Of a stretch of DNA of 64,000 bases, positions 13,502 to 25,937 are shown in pieces. This DNA comes from Microcebus murinus (Eukaryota > Chordata > Mammalia > Primates > Cheirogaleidae): NCBI RefSeq assembly GCF_040939455.1, contig NC_134108.1, forward strand, positions 83,620,001 through 83,684,000, read 5' to 3'. A program made the translations under genes and the position numbers. Below the pieces are notes generated by a model. The model made no database searches. It was not told the DNA's origin and saw nothing but the letters and a program-made list of their open reading frames with translations. Numbering within the stretch: position 1 is the stretch's first letter; each line of letters opens with the position of its first letter.

Positions 13502-14664
13502 AATAGACCTCATAAGGAAAATAATAATAGCTAAGCACATAGTAGACACACAGATAATATATAATGAATAGATATTTTTCAGACAATCAATATTTTAGTG
13601 TAACAATTTTATATATGTATTATAGATTTCAAAAATACTTGTTTTACAAAGTACAAGATACAAAATCTTTCTCTATGAATGTCATTTCATACATATTGAA
13701 TATCTTCATAATTTATTTTCCTTTGAGCTGTTATCCATATGTATGTGCTATACGGATAGAAGAGTATTATAATTTTCCATTTATTTTAGAATCAAATTTC
13801 TCAGTTAACATCTCCTTTAAAATTTCAAATATTTTCAATATTCATGATCTGTCAGGAAATGTTTTGCATGTAAATGTTTAAGTGTTAAATTTATTAGTGA
13901 TTTTAAGTCCTTTAAAAATATACAGCTCTCCTTGAATGTTCTAATTGCAGATAGATTTTGGTATTTGTAATTCTATTTTTACCATTATATTCATTTTAAA
14001 TTAATAATGAATCTATTATTTTAACAGTCATTGAATGTCTAATGTGACATTCCATATGGAATGATATGTTAGATAAAGTCTCTTTCCTCACCAATACATA
14101 TTCTAGTTGAAAAAAATAATAATTCCTAGGGCTCTGTATGATGGTGTGGAGTAAATCCTACTAACTCACACCAAATATATAGCATGCAAAAATAATACAT
14201 TTTTTTAGGGTGGGCTACTGAAATTTGAATATTCAACTTAGTCTATTCTGATTAATTAAACACTTTTATCATCTCTCTTCTATTATTACCATTTAATCTA
14301 AACTATCTCATTTTAAATTATGTATTTAACTTATTAATGATAATATAAAAATAGAGATATTATTATAAATTCTTAGGTTCAAATATAATTTTTTATTATA
14401 GTACAGAGAATTTGGCTCATACTTTGGAAACATTATAAAATGCAATAATTTAGCTTATCTTCCATAATACCATACATGTTTAAATGTTTAAGAGTGTGGT
14501 GAACTTGCTGTAGGACAATTAGAGAAATTGGGTGTGACATAAATTAGATTGTATGGTCACACACTAGAGGAAAGTATATCTCTTAGATGACTATTATTTA
14601 GGATAATTTAGATCAGCTTCTCTAAGAATACCGAAAGGGATTATACAGATAATCTCTCTTGAGA
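13502..14664. other. Unassigned AT-rich DNA
   Basis: No feature recognised. The 105-residue plus frame at 13564-13881 is rich in F, I, Y and N, as expected for a chance frame in AT-rich DNA. Confidence 0.45.
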
Positions 14665-15175
14665 TGTTTCTTCTCTTTTTTTATTTTTTTATTTTATTTT
14701 TATTTTATTTTATTTTAGGTATACAATGTGTAATGGTATACATATAGGTAGTAAAATACTTATAGATACTATATATATATAGATGTTTATTATAGTGAAG
14801 TAGTAAATCCATCATGTCACATAGCTACCCATTATTTTTATGTTTGTGGCAAAAGCAGCTAAATTCTACTCATTTAGGACAAATTCCAAATACCTATAAT
14901 CCTCACATTGATACTTCCTCCAACATATCTGCTACTTTGTGTTCTCTGACTTGTATCTTTCCATTTCCTTCTCTCTATTCCTACCCCTGGTATTCTCTCT
15001 GTGTATTTGACTTTTTTAGATTCTACACAAAAGAGAAATGATGCAATATTTTTTGTGTTTGCATTGGTTTATTTCATCTATCATGATGTACTTCATGTTT
15101 ATCAACATTGTGGTAAATGTCAGGACACTTAGGTTGTTTCTATACCTTGGCTATTGTGAATGATCTTTTCATTTT
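14665..15175 (-). mobile_element. Old L1 3' end (L1MA/L1PB class)
   Basis: Reverse-strand L1 3' UTR and tail. It starts with a T-rich tail (14676-14716), then 'ggtatacaatgtgtaatggt', 'aatccatcatgtcacatagc', 'tctacccctggtattctctct'-like phrases, 'ttttttagattctacac' (14999) and 'ggtttatttcatctatcatg'. This is the order seen in reversed L1MA 3' UTRs. Confidence 0.75.
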
Positions 15176-15914
15176 AGAATATTGAACACATCAATTGAAA
15201 ATTTTTCACCTTCTCCTAAAATGTATCAGTTTTCTTTCTAAATTGTTAGCAATAATAAAAACAAATTAGTAAAACCAAAAAAATGGTACCAATTAGATAA
15301 AATCTCACATAGCATAGAGAGAAATCATGCATTATTTAGGTTTCTACTAATTGCAAAAGAGAAAAGTCGAAAGTTCAGTGGGATATTTACTTCTTTAACT
15401 AGAGAAGACATGTATAGAGATTAATTCACAAATAATCAAGGATTCAAATATTTAATTCAGTATTATTTTCTTATCTGCATTTTTCAGCACTACTTTTTGG
15501 GTGCAACCTCTTGTGCTAGAAATGAACTTCTACCATGAAAGAGAGGTCAAAATATGCTGACATATATACTGATTATAAAAACTGGTATTAACATTTTAAA
15601 AATAGAGAGATATTCTAAGAATATTTCAATATATAAATATTAGAATACATGAAATATACAGCTTTTAAATGTCTCCTTCAAGGAGCTCATAAAAATCAAT
15701 GTTTTTATTAATTTCATCTTTGCTTCTCTAATGCCTCTTACAATATTAACCATTTTATTAATGCTACAGAAAAAAGTCATGTACAAACTCTGGTAAATTT
15801 GTGTGTAATATCTTCATTCTTTTAAAATTTAAGAAAGTTATTCTATATATGACACATAAGTAATAATTTACTTTTATAGAGTTGTTTAGTGTTATTATCA
15901 CTGTTGATATTTTT
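15176..15914. other. Unassigned AT-rich DNA
   Basis: No feature recognised. Confidence 0.45.
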
Positions 15915-16125
15915 CAAGCTAATATTTATTTTGTACTTACTATGTGTCAGCTACTGTGCTAAGCAGTTTATTGCCATCATAAGCTATTTTATTCCTCATA
16001 ATAACACTTTGAGGTAGGCATTATTATTCCCACTTTACCCATGAGGAAAACAGAACTTATGAGTTTAAATAACTCGCCTAAGTGTACACAGCTGGGAAAA
16101 GGCAAAACTAGACTTTGAAGCCAGA
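15915..16125 (-). repeat. MIR SINE
   Basis: Reverse-orientation MIR: 'aatatttattttgtacttac', 'tatgtgtcagctactgtgct', 'aagc', 'gaggtaggcattattattcc', 'catgaggaaaacaga', then 'ctcgcctaagtgtacacagct'. All the blocks appear in the expected order, including the core. Confidence 0.9.
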
Positions 16126-16158
16126 TGAGACATCTTAAAAGCTACAAGTTCCTTCTAG

Positions 16159-16190
16159 CACACACACACACACATGCACACACATACACT
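16159..16190. repeat. (CA)n microsatellite, interrupted
   Basis: CA dinucleotides with two T interruptions just downstream of the MIR. Confidence 0.9.
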
Positions 16191-16402
16191 ATATCTTTCC
16201 TTTTTTCATGGCCAAAAAGTCTCCTTATTAAAACAATTGATAAGCTGATTTAGTTAACTAAGATGTATTTATGTGTATTTTGAGTTTGGTCCACGATATC
16301 AATATTTGTGTTCCTTCAGTTCATTCATAGAACAAAATTGATTTGTGGATGGAATGTATTAAGTGTCACTATATTTTAAGTATTAAATAAAGTTTCCTAT
16401 TT

Positions 16403-16702
16403 CATTTACATATTTATTTATTTAGAGACAGAATTCACTGTGTTGTCCTGAGTAGAGTACATTGGTGTCATTGTAGTTCACTGCAACCTCAAACTCCTGG
16501 GCTCAAGCAATCCTCCTGCCTCAGCCTCCTAAGTAGCTAAGACTACAGGTGTGCACCATCATGTTCAGATAATATTCTATTTTTAATACAGATGGGGTCT
16601 CATTCTTGCTCAGGCTAGTCTCGAACTGCTGAACTCAGGAATCCTCATTCCTCAGCTTTACAGAGTGCTAAGATTAGGTGTGAGCCACCACCGTGCCCAG
16701 CC
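16403..16702 (-). mobile_element. Old Alu (AluJ-like age)
   Basis: Reverse-orientation Alu with many substitutions: 'cactgcaacctcaaactcct', 'cagcctcctaagtagctaag', 'tgagccaccaccgtgcccag'. The left end is an AT-rich remnant of the tail. Target duplications aaagtttcctattt (16389-16402) and aaagttttctattt (16703-16716) differ at one base. Confidence 0.93.
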
Positions 16703-16999
16703 AAAGTTTTCTATTTTAATCAAGTGACAAATGGAGGTATAGATGAAAAAAAATTAAAACTTTTCCATCAAATGGTATAATGTCTTAGTATATAAAATGC
16801 TAACAGGGTTGATGAAAATGTTCTGTACTGTTCAATAAGGTGGCCAGTACCCACCTGTGAATATTGGACATTTGAAATGTGGGTACTGTGAATGAGAAAC
16901 TGAATTTTAAATTTGTATTTAATTTTCATTAATTTAAATTTTAATGTTATGGTAACATCGGCTAGCATATGGAACAACCCTGGTGATCTCATCCAGTCT

Positions 17000-17330
17000 A
17001 AATGATGGCTTCCAAATTATATCCTCTGAATTTCTTAATAATATACCTAAGCATTTGCTAGACACTTCTACAAGGATGTCTGAAAGTGATCTCAGACTTA
17101 ATCTACCCAATTTCTGTTTTCATAGAAAATCATTGACTCTCCTTGCAGTTCCCATCTTCAGCAAAACATGTATAGCTTTTAGCTCAGAATGAAAAACTTG
17201 GAGTCATCCTTGACACCTCTCTTTCTCTTAGTACCCATAACCAATTGATGAAAATATCACGAACTTTGAAGAGTTAAACTTTGAATATTTGAACTTTGAA
17301 AAGTCTATGAACTTTTCTCCAAATAACATT
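17000..17330 (-). repeat. Possible ancient mammalian repeat, inverse of the one at 8756
   Basis: 'cttggagtcatccttgacac', 'ctctctttctctta' and 'atgtctgaaagtgatctcag' fit the reverse complement of the old repeat family also suspected at 8756-9660 and 30590-30985. The family is unnamed and the evidence is moderate to weak. Confidence 0.4.
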
Positions 17331-17985
17331 TGGAGAAACTATACCCTAATCCAAACAACATTTATCTCTTGCATTATGCTCATATAGTTTTATAGTTTTA
17401 ATATGTTTATTATTTATCTGTCTTCTTCTAAGATCTGGCACAGTATAGCCAGATCTCCATTGTTCATTGCTATATATCCTCAGGGAATAGAATGGCATAT
17501 TGAAATTATAGCTACTTAATTAGTATATATTGAATGAATGCAATATTTATTTCAATTTTAAATAGTGTTACATATACAATAGACAATATATATGGAATTT
17601 ATTCCATTCAATATACCTAAACATTTGTCTTGAATATCAAATCTAGGAAGAACAACAAATCTAGAAAGAACTGGGGTTAAAAAACAAAATATTCTATTGC
17701 ATATCTTAAAAGTAATAAAGCTGGGCCCTTCATGTGCAAGTCAGTAAACAAAACAGGATGTCAGATAAGAGTAATGCATCACATGTTTTTAAAATGAAAG
17801 CATGTATTAGGTTATTAAGTATGAAATGTCCGTTTTCTTTAAGTACTCAGTATGATAGTTGCTATCTCTGATATTTGAGTTTGAAACTTCTTGTTTTATG
17901 TTTATTGTGAAGGTACATCCTCAGTCTTTTGAACACACATTTTGGTTTGTGGTTATCTTTCGTATTTTTAAGAGCAATTTTTATG
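17331..17985. other. Unassigned AT-rich DNA
   Basis: No feature recognised. Confidence 0.45.
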
Positions 17986-17989
17986 AAAC

Positions 17990-18990
17990 CATAGATAAGT
18001 AAAAAATTCATGTTATTTTTGAATTTGAGTTCCGTCATGGAATCAACGAAGCACAGACAGCTCGAATATCAACAAAGAGTTTGGGAAGGATGTGGCTAAT
18101 GAACTCACAGTACGTAGATACTTTGAGAAGTTCTATTCTGTTGATTTTAATCTTGAAAATGAGCCATGTGTGTGACCTGAGATCACAGTGGATAATGAGC
18201 TGAAAGCTGCATTGAAAGCAAATCCACTTCAATCTATCTGTGAATAAGCAGCAAGGTTTGCTGTTACTATTCCAACAATATTGGACCATTTAAAACAAAT
18301 CAGCATGGTAAAGAAGCTGGATAGATGGATTCCACATGAATTAAACAAGCTCAGAAGAGAAATCATCTAGAAACTTGCCTTTCTTTGCTGTCACAAAATA
18401 AAGGTGAGCCATTTCTACACCGTACAGTGAGATATGATGCAAAATGGATTCTTTTTGACAATCACAGGTGTTCACCACAATGGTTGGGTAAAGATGAAGT
18501 GCTGAAACACAGCCCCAAACTTAATATTCATAAAAAAAGAAAGAAACCTGGTCAATCGATTACAGTGTATGTCTACTGCAACCAATTAGACAAAATGATG
18601 ACGATGCTTGCAATTAAGCAGCCAAGATTGGTCAATATAGACAGGCCAATCCTCTTACAAGACAATGGTGAATCACATGTCACACAAACAATGCAGCTCA
18701 AACTACAGAGGCTGGACTTAGAAATTCTCTGTCATCCACTGTATTCACCAGACTTTGCACCAGCTGACTACCACTTCTTCCAGGCTTTGAACCACTTTGT
18801 CCAAGGAAATATATTCAATTATCAACAAAGTGTGGAAAACACCTTTCACAATTTCATCACCATTTGCTCTCCAGGCTTCTTCACTACAGCATGAACAAGC
18901 TACCATTAAGAGCAAAGCTGTGTTGATAGTTAGGCACATACACATAATTAATAAGTATTTAAACCTACTTCAAAATTTCTAGAGTTTTCA
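17990..18990 (+). pseudogene. Decayed mariner transposase (D,D34D family)
   Basis: A mariner element whose transposase would cut and paste DNA at TA sites. The N-terminal part (about 18023-18380) still shows helix-turn-helix-like phrases (DVANE then FEKF near 18085-18131, and 'KKLDRWIPHELN' near 18311) but has a frameshift near 18070 and several stops. From 18385 to 18894 a 169-residue frame stays open. It has aspartates at residues 18 (codon 18436, motif YDAKW), 93 (18661, motif LLQDN) and 128 (18766, motif ADYHFF). The last two are 34 residues apart, the mariner signature. About 20-30 residues, normally holding a VWW motif, are missing after HKK (near 18540), where an A-rich run probably mediated an in-frame deletion. 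Full transposases are about 345 residues, so this copy should be inactive. I could not find convincing terminal inverted repeats. Confidence 0.9.
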
Positions 18991-19074
18991 TTTTTTTGAC
19001 TCTTTTATTTAAACTTGTATATTATTTACTATAACAATTCTATGGAAAACTAAATTTAATATTTATTTATTATT

Positions 19075-19790
19075 TAAATGATAATAATCATTCCCTGTAC
19101 CAAGTGCTGGCAAGGACATGGACCAACAGAAACTCTTATTTATACCTGATGGGAATGCAAAATATTACACTCACCTTTGAAAACAGTTTCGCAGTTTCTT
19201 ATAAAACTTAACATACTCTTACCATATGATCCAGCATTCACATCCCTTGGCATTTACCCAAGTGAGTTGAAAACTTACATTCACACAAAAATCTGCATGA
19301 AAATGTTTATACCAGCTTTATTCATAATTCCAAAACTTGAAAACAACCAAGATGTCCTTCAAGAGATAAATGGATAAACAAATTGTCATACAACAGAATA
19401 TTATCGAGCAGCAACAAAAATTAAGCCATAAACCATCAAAAGACATGGAGGAACCTTAACTGCATACTGTAATGTGAAAAATAAAACTGTATGATAAAGC
19501 TACATACTATATGATTCTGACTGTATGACATTCTAGAAAAGGCAAAACAATGAAGTCAGTAAAAATGATCAGTGTTTATCAGTATTTCAATGAGAGAAAT
19601 GAAGAGTGAATAGGCAGAGAACAGGGAAATTTTAGGGGAATGAAATTATTATTTTGTATGATATAATGACAGATGTATGCCAAAACTCATAAAATGTACA
19701 GCATAAAGAGTGAACCTTATTGTGAACTATGGATTTTAATTAATAATGACACATCAATATTGGCTCAATAATTGTAATGAATAAATACCA
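19075..19790 (+). mobile_element. Old L1M 3' end
   Basis: Plus-strand end of L1 ORF2 and start of the 3' UTR: 'accaagtgctggcaaggaca', 'accatatgatccagcattca', 'gtttataccagctttattca', 'acaaccaagatgtccttcaa' and 'gaatattatcgagcagcaac', in L1 order. The 66-residue frame at 19177-19377 is a relic of ORF2. Confidence 0.85.
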
Positions 19791-19817
19791 CACTCATGCA
19801 AGTTATTAAAAAACTGA

Positions 19818-20295
19818 GATGCGATTCTATTTGTTTATTTTTGCTTTTGTTGTCCATGCTTTTGGGATCAAATCTAAAAAATCTTTGCCCATGCCAAATG
19901 TCAGAAAGCATTTCTCCTATAGTTTTATAGTTGTAGGTGTAACATTTAAGTCTTTAATCCATTTTGAGCTGAGTTTTTTATATGGTATGAAATATGTCCA
20001 ATCTTATCTTTCTGCATGTAAATATTTAGTTTTCTCAACATCATTTCTTGAAGAGACTGCCATTTCTCTATTGTGTGCTCTTGACAGTTTTGTTGAAAAT
20101 CAATTGATCATAAAAGACTAGGTTTATTTCTGGTATCTTCATCTTTTTCTATTGGTCAATAATGTGTCTGTTTTTATGCCAGTACCATGATGTTTTGATT
20201 ACTATAGATTTGCAATAGATTTTGAAGTTAGCTAAGTGTGATGCCTTTAACTTTGCTCTTTTTGCTCAAGATTTCTTTCACTATTCTGAATTATT
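19818..20295 (-). mobile_element. Old L1 ORF2 fragment, reverse
   Basis: Reverse-strand ORF2 C-terminal region: 'ttgttgtccatgcttttggg', 'aaatctttgcccatgcc', 'tccattttgagctgagtttt', 'gccagtaccatgatgttttg' and 'attactatagatttgcaata'. This is the order seen in reversed L1MA/L1PA-age copies. The 100-residue frame at 19819-20121 is antisense to ORF2. Confidence 0.85.
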
Positions 20296-20324
20296 AAAAT
20301 AGTAGATTTTAAATGTTTTTACCA

Positions 20325-20500
20325 CAAATGAATGATAAATATGTGAGGGGATGGATTTGTTAATTAGTTTGATCTAATCATTCCACAATATAAACATACA
20401 TTAAAACATTGCATTGTAATCTACAAATGTGTGTGTGTATATATAAAATTATTGTTTGACAATTACAAATAAAATTAAAAAATAAAAAATGAGAGAAAAA
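20325..20500 (+). mobile_element. L1 3' terminus fragment
   Basis: 'ttagtttgatctaatcattcc', 'aaacattgcattgtaatcta', 'attattgtttgacaattaca' and an A-rich tail match the last bases of an L1M 3' UTR. Confidence 0.65.
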
Positions 20501-22497
20501 TGGGCAAATGATGATGAACATGGTGAGGGCTATAAAGAAAGGAAGTACTTTTTGTTCATTTTTTTCTATAAACCTAAAATGCTCTACAAAATAAAGCCTA
20601 TTAATTTAAAAATCATTTCCTGGGTGATTTTTTTTCAGAGTAAGTGAATGACATTAAACAAAATTCTGATTCTATATTTTGGTTATTAATCTTAGTGCCT
20701 AAAACTCAAAAAGACTAATGTTTTCTAATGATCATAATGAATCAGTCTAATCTTACATAGAGTAGTATTTAATGATTTTTTTAGGCAGAATCCTTATAAG
20801 TTGATATAATGTTTTATTTTATGCCATAAATATGTGAAAATATATATGTGTAAGCATGTGTATTTGTGTGTGTGTATATATATATATCAGCTATCTAGAT
20901 TTTCATTACACTGTGCATACACAATGGAATTGATCAAGCATAAAAATTGTATAAAAGGTTAAAATGTTTATTTTATATCCTTAGTGATGATTTGTTTTGA
21001 TTAGAAATAATAAAAAATTGTTAAATGTGAAGTACTCAAAAGACAATATTAAATGGCTAAGTTTATCTTCTCTGTACATTAACATTAATATCTCAAATTT
21101 TGATTAATTTGTTTCAGTTGCAAGCACCAATATTCATAAAAGTTATGTTTATTTAAGAATTATGGATAAGATAATTGCTTCTAAATCTACTATTGCCAGA
21201 GGCTTTTGTGTGTTATAACTATTTTATCAATGGGTAATTGAAACTTATGTATTAGTATTTGCATGTACTTTATGTATGATATTAATATAGTTTAATTGCT
21301 TTTCCTTGTTTTAGGTAATGCATAGGTAAGGTTTTTTTAGACAAATATTTGTTATACCATTAGATATAGATGATCATATTTTAGATTAAAGCCTTCCATG
21401 AAAAGTGTATAAATATAAATACATAGCGATAACTTTACCATATAATCAATTTTACACACAGTTGTGTCATCTTCTACAAATAGACCTAGACTAAGACTGT
21501 TGATATTAGAACAAAAGGAAGCATTTGTAAATGAAATAGATTTTAAAATAGATTTTCAGGTGAATATACAAATTGCTTCAATGACCAACATAAGGCTAGG
21601 GTACTATATCTGTTTCTGATTTGGACAGAAGGAAGAAGGAAAGATAGAGAGTGTTTGGTATATCCCAGCATAAGATTGTTTCAATGTATCTGTGTCAGCA
21701 ACAAATTTTTATGCCATCCAGATATATGATGCTGTCTATAAAACAGACACACATACATACATCAATTGTTATAGATAGATCATGCACAGTATATTCTTTG
21801 CCAAGTGCATTAATGGATCCTGCAAGGCATGTCAATGGCTTTTACTGGCTGGTGTTTAATGAAAGAAACAAATAGATGCACTGGTAGGCTCCTATTCCCA
21901 TGTCAACCTAAAAAGCTCCATGCTCCTGGGTTCTCTCTCTCCTTTGACACTCTCAAAGACTATTGCTTTTTGTGGCCAAAGAATGCCTAGGGATTCACTA
22001 CACTAAGCAAAAGTAGTAGGAAAATCTTCATAAAGTAGTTCAAGCCAATGAATCATTTAATTAAATATGTATCATCTCTCATAGAAATTCCCTCTCCTTT
22101 TCACTCTAGGGTAAAATGTAGAAAACTAAACTGTGTGATATGGATATGGACATACTTTATGAAGGAAAAAAATAATATTCAATCACTGTGCTATACTCTT
22201 ATTTAACATTGACAAAGATTTTTATGTTATAACTGACAAAAATTCAAGTTCTACTAACATTATGTGTGGAAGGGACCTATTAGCTTGTTCCTGACAAATT
22301 AAAAAATGTAATTGGTAGAGACAAAAGTGGGCACAGGAGTACAGGATGGTTTCAGGATATATGTCCTCCTTTAAGTGATTCTCAGGTGTGTGTTACATGT
22401 TTGTATGCCTTATGTTGAGTCAGGCTTTAATCAAGTGGTGGAAACAATTGTCTGTGGCAATTAGGATTTTATTGTCCTTTAGGCTATTCATACCCTA
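20501..22497. other. Unassigned AT-rich DNA
   Basis: No gene recognised. A TG/TA simple-sequence tract lies at 20865-20887. The 74-residue frame at 21651-21875 has no supporting features. Confidence 0.45.
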
Positions 22498-22505
22498 AAA
22501 AGAGA
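22498..22505. repeat. Candidate 5' target-site duplication of the Alu-L1 unit
   Basis: aaaagaga here is repeated at 26151-26158 right after the L1 A-rich tail. Eight A/G bases is weak evidence on its own. Confidence 0.45.
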
Positions 22506-22669
22506 CTGCCATCCTGGCACAGTGGCTCATGCCTGTAATCTCAGCACTTTGAGAAGCTGAGGCAAGGGGATTGCTTGAGCTCAGGAGTTTGAGGTTGCAA
22601 TGAGCTATGGTGATGCCACCGCACTCTAGCCTAAGCAAGAGAGTGAGACCCTGACTCAAAAATAAATAA
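22506..22669 (+). mobile_element. Deleted Alu (left-arm start joined to right-arm end)
   Basis: An Alu start ('ggcacagtggctcatgcctg', 'taatctcagcactttgagaa') runs into the right-arm end ('gagctatggtgatgccaccg', 'cactctagcctaagcaagag') after 'gagctcaggagtttgaggttg', which both arms share. It is therefore a single hybrid monomer with a short A-rich tail (22657-22669). It lies between a candidate target duplication (22498-22505) and the L1 that begins at 22670, with no duplication of its own that I can see. Confidence 0.85.
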
Positions 22670-25600
22670 ATAGACCATATCCTAGGACACAAAGAAAATC
22701 TCAAGAAATTTAAAAAAATAGAAATCATACCATGTACCTTCTCAGATCACAGTGGAATAAAACTAGAAATCAACCCTAACAGAAACTCACATTTCTACAC
22801 AAAAACGTGGAAATTAAACAACCTCTTACTAAATGATTACTTCATAAATGAAGAAATCAAGACAGAAATAAAAAAATTATATGAAGAAAATGACAATGGA
22901 GAGACAAGTTATCAACTCCTCTGGGACACAGCTAAAGCAGTTCTGAGAGGAAAGTTTATCTCCATAAATGCCTATAACCAAAAGACAAGAAGATCACAAA
23001 TAGACAATCTAATGAAACGACTCAAAGAGTTGGAAAAAGAAGAACAGACCAACCCCAAACCCAGCAGAAGAAGTAAAATCAACAAGATCAAATCAGAACT
23101 AAACAAAATTGAAAACAAGGAAGCTATTCAGGAGATTAATAAAAAAAAAAGTTAGTTCTTTGAAAAAATAAACAAAATTGACACACCATTGGCTAAGCTA
23201 ATGAAAAGCAGAAAAGAGAAATCTCTAATAAGCTCCATCAGGAACAAAAAAGGAGATATCACAACTGATCCCAAAGAGATACAAGATACAATTTATGAAT
23301 ACTACAAAAATCTTTATGCACACAAACTGGAAAATGTGGAGGAAATGGACAAATTTCTAGAAACACACAGCCTCCCTAGGCTCAACCAGGAATAAATAGA
23401 TTCCCTAAATAGACCAATTTCAACACCTGAAATAGAACAGCAATTAAAAATCTCCCTAAAAAGAAAAGTCCCGGTCCAGATGGCTTCACACCTGAATTTT
23501 ACCACACTTACAAAGAAGAACTAGTACCTATCTTGCAGAAACTATTCCACAACATCGAGAAGAACGGAAACCTCCCCGACACCTTTTACGAAGCGAATAT
23601 TACTCTGATACCAAAACCAGGAAAGGATGCAACAAAAAAAGAAAACTACAGACCAATATCCCTAATGAATATAGATGCAAAAATTTTCAACAAAATCTTA
23701 GCTAACTGAATCCAGACACTTATCAAAAAAATAATCCACCACGACCAAGTGGGCTTCATCCCAGGGATGCAGGGATGGTTCAACATACGTAAATCTATAA
23801 ATGCAATTCACCACATAAACAGAAGCAAAAACAAAGACCACATGATTCTCTCAATAGATGCAGAAAAAGCTTTTGACAAAATTCAACACCCTTTCATGAT
23901 ACGAACACTTAAGAAAATAGGCATAGAAGGGACATACCTAAAAATGATACAAGCCATATATGACAGACCCATAGCCAACATCATACTGAATGGGGAGAAA
24001 TTGAAATCATTCCCACTTAGAACTGGAACCAGACAAGGCTGCCCACTATCTCCACTTCTGTTCAACATAGTGCTGGAAGTCTTGGCTACAGCAATCAGAC
24101 AGGAAAATGGAATCAAAGGTATCCAATAGGGGCAGAAGAGATCAAACTTTCACTGTTTGCTGATGATATGATATTGTATCTAGAAAACCCCAAAGATTCA
24201 ACGAAGAAACTCCTGGAACTGATCAATGAATTTAGTAAAGTCTCAGGATACAAAATCAATACACAGAAATCAGAGGCATTCATATATGCCAACAACAATC
24301 TAATTGAGAACCAAATCAAAGACTCAATTCCCTTCACAACAGCAACAAAGAAATTAAAGTACCTAGGAATATACTTAACCAAGGAGGTAAAAGACATCTA
24401 CAGGGAGAACTATGAAACACTGAGGAAGGAAATAGCAGAGGATGTAAACAGATGGAAATCCATACCATGCTCGTGAATTGGCAGACTCAATATCATCAAA
24501 ATGTCTATACTACCCAAACTGATCTACAGATTCAATGCAATACCTATTAAAATCCCATCAGCATTCTTCACAGATATAGAAAAAATAATTTTATGCTTTG
24601 TATGGAACCAAAGAAGACCCCGAATATCAAGAGCAATTCTAGGCAACAAAAACAAAATGGGAGGCATTAATATGCCAGATATCAAACTATACTACAAAGC
24701 TGTAGTAATTAAATCAATATGATATTGGCACAAAAATAGGAATATGGACCAGTGGAACAGATGTGAGAATCCTGATATAAAACCATCCTCATATAGCCAT
24801 CTAATCTTTGACAAAGCAGACAAAAACATACGCTGGGGAAAAGAATCCCTCTTCAATAAATGGTGCTGGGAAAACTGGATAGCCACCTGTAGAAGGCTAA
24901 AACAGGACCCACACCTTTCACCTCTCACAAAAACCAACTCACGCTGGATAACAGACTTAAACCTAAGGTATGAAACTATTAGAACTCTAGAGGAAAAAGT
25001 TGGAAACACTCTCCTAGACGTCGGCCTGGGCAAAGAGTTTATGAAGAAGTCCCCAAAGGCAATCACAGCAGCAACAAACATAAATAAATGGGACATGATC
25101 AAACTACAAAGCTTCTGCACAGCCAAAGAAATAGTCATGAAAGTAAACAGACAACCTACAGAATGGGAGAAAATTTTTGCATCCTATGCATCCGATAAGG
25201 GACTGATAACTAGAATATACTTAGAACTCACGAAAGTCAGGCAGAAAAAATCAAATAACCCCATTAAAAAGTGGGCAAAGGACTTGAACAGAAACTTTTC
25301 TAAAGAAGACAAAAGAATGGCCAACAAACATATGAAAAAATGCTCAACATCCCTAATCATCAGGGAAATGCAAATCAAAATCACAATGAGATATCACTTA
25401 ACCCCAGTGAGAATGGCCTTTATCAAAAAATCTCCAAACAATAAATGCTGGCGTGGTTGCGGAGATAGAGGAACACTTTTACACTGCTGGTGGGACTGCA
25501 AACTAGTTCAACCTCTGTGGAAAGCAATATGGAGACACCTTAAAGCGATACACGTGAATCTACCATTTGATCCAGCAATCCCATTGCTGGGCATCTACCC

Positions 25601-25889
25601 AAATGATCCAATGATACTCTACAAAAAAGACACCTGCACTCAAATGTTTATAGCAGCACAATTCATAATCGCAAGGCTGTGGAAACAGCCCAAGTGCCCA
25701 TCAATCCAAGAATGGATTAATAAAATGTGGTATATGTATACCATGGAGTACTATTCAGCTCTAAGAAACAATGGTGATATAGCACATCTTATATTTTCCT
25801 GGTTAGAGCTGGAACCCATACTACTAAGTGAAGTATCCCAAGAATGGAAAAACAAGCACCAGATATATTCTCCAGCAAACTGGTATTAA
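22670..25889 (+). pseudogene. L1 ORF2 remnant (reverse transcriptase, broken)
   Basis: Encodes the C-terminal four-fifths of the L1 endonuclease/reverse transcriptase that drives target-primed retrotransposition. Visible motifs are SDHSG (about 22742), palm motif [10 protein letters not shown] (about 23858), [12 protein letters not shown] (about 24031), catalytic FADD (24156-24167) and the cysteine-rich CX3CX7HX4C (from 25446, residues 235-252 of the last frame). Disablements: stops at 23153, 23393, 23707, 24474 and 24720; one-base deletions near 23441 and 24127. The stops at 23153, 24474 and 24720 sit where a tryptophan is expected, consistent with G-to-A changes. The final 381 residues (24744-25889) are uninterrupted to the normal stop. 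Any frame on the opposite strand here is a shadow. Confidence 0.96.
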
Positions 25890-25937
25890 CTGAGTAGCAC
25901 CTAAGTGGACACATAGGTACTACAGTAATAGGGTATT

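Noticed and set aside
13564..13881. 105-residue plus-strand frame
   Set aside because: Composition (F, I, Y, N, S) is what AT-rich random sequence gives; no homology recognised.
22506..22669. 7SL RNA gene or ancestral FLAM/FRAM monomer
   Set aside because: The sequence joins Alu left-arm start to right-arm end, so it is better explained as a deleted dimeric Alu, though a fossil monomer is not fully excluded.
24692..25138. 148-residue minus-strand frame
   Set aside because: Shadow of the well-preserved L1 ORF2 frame on the plus strand.
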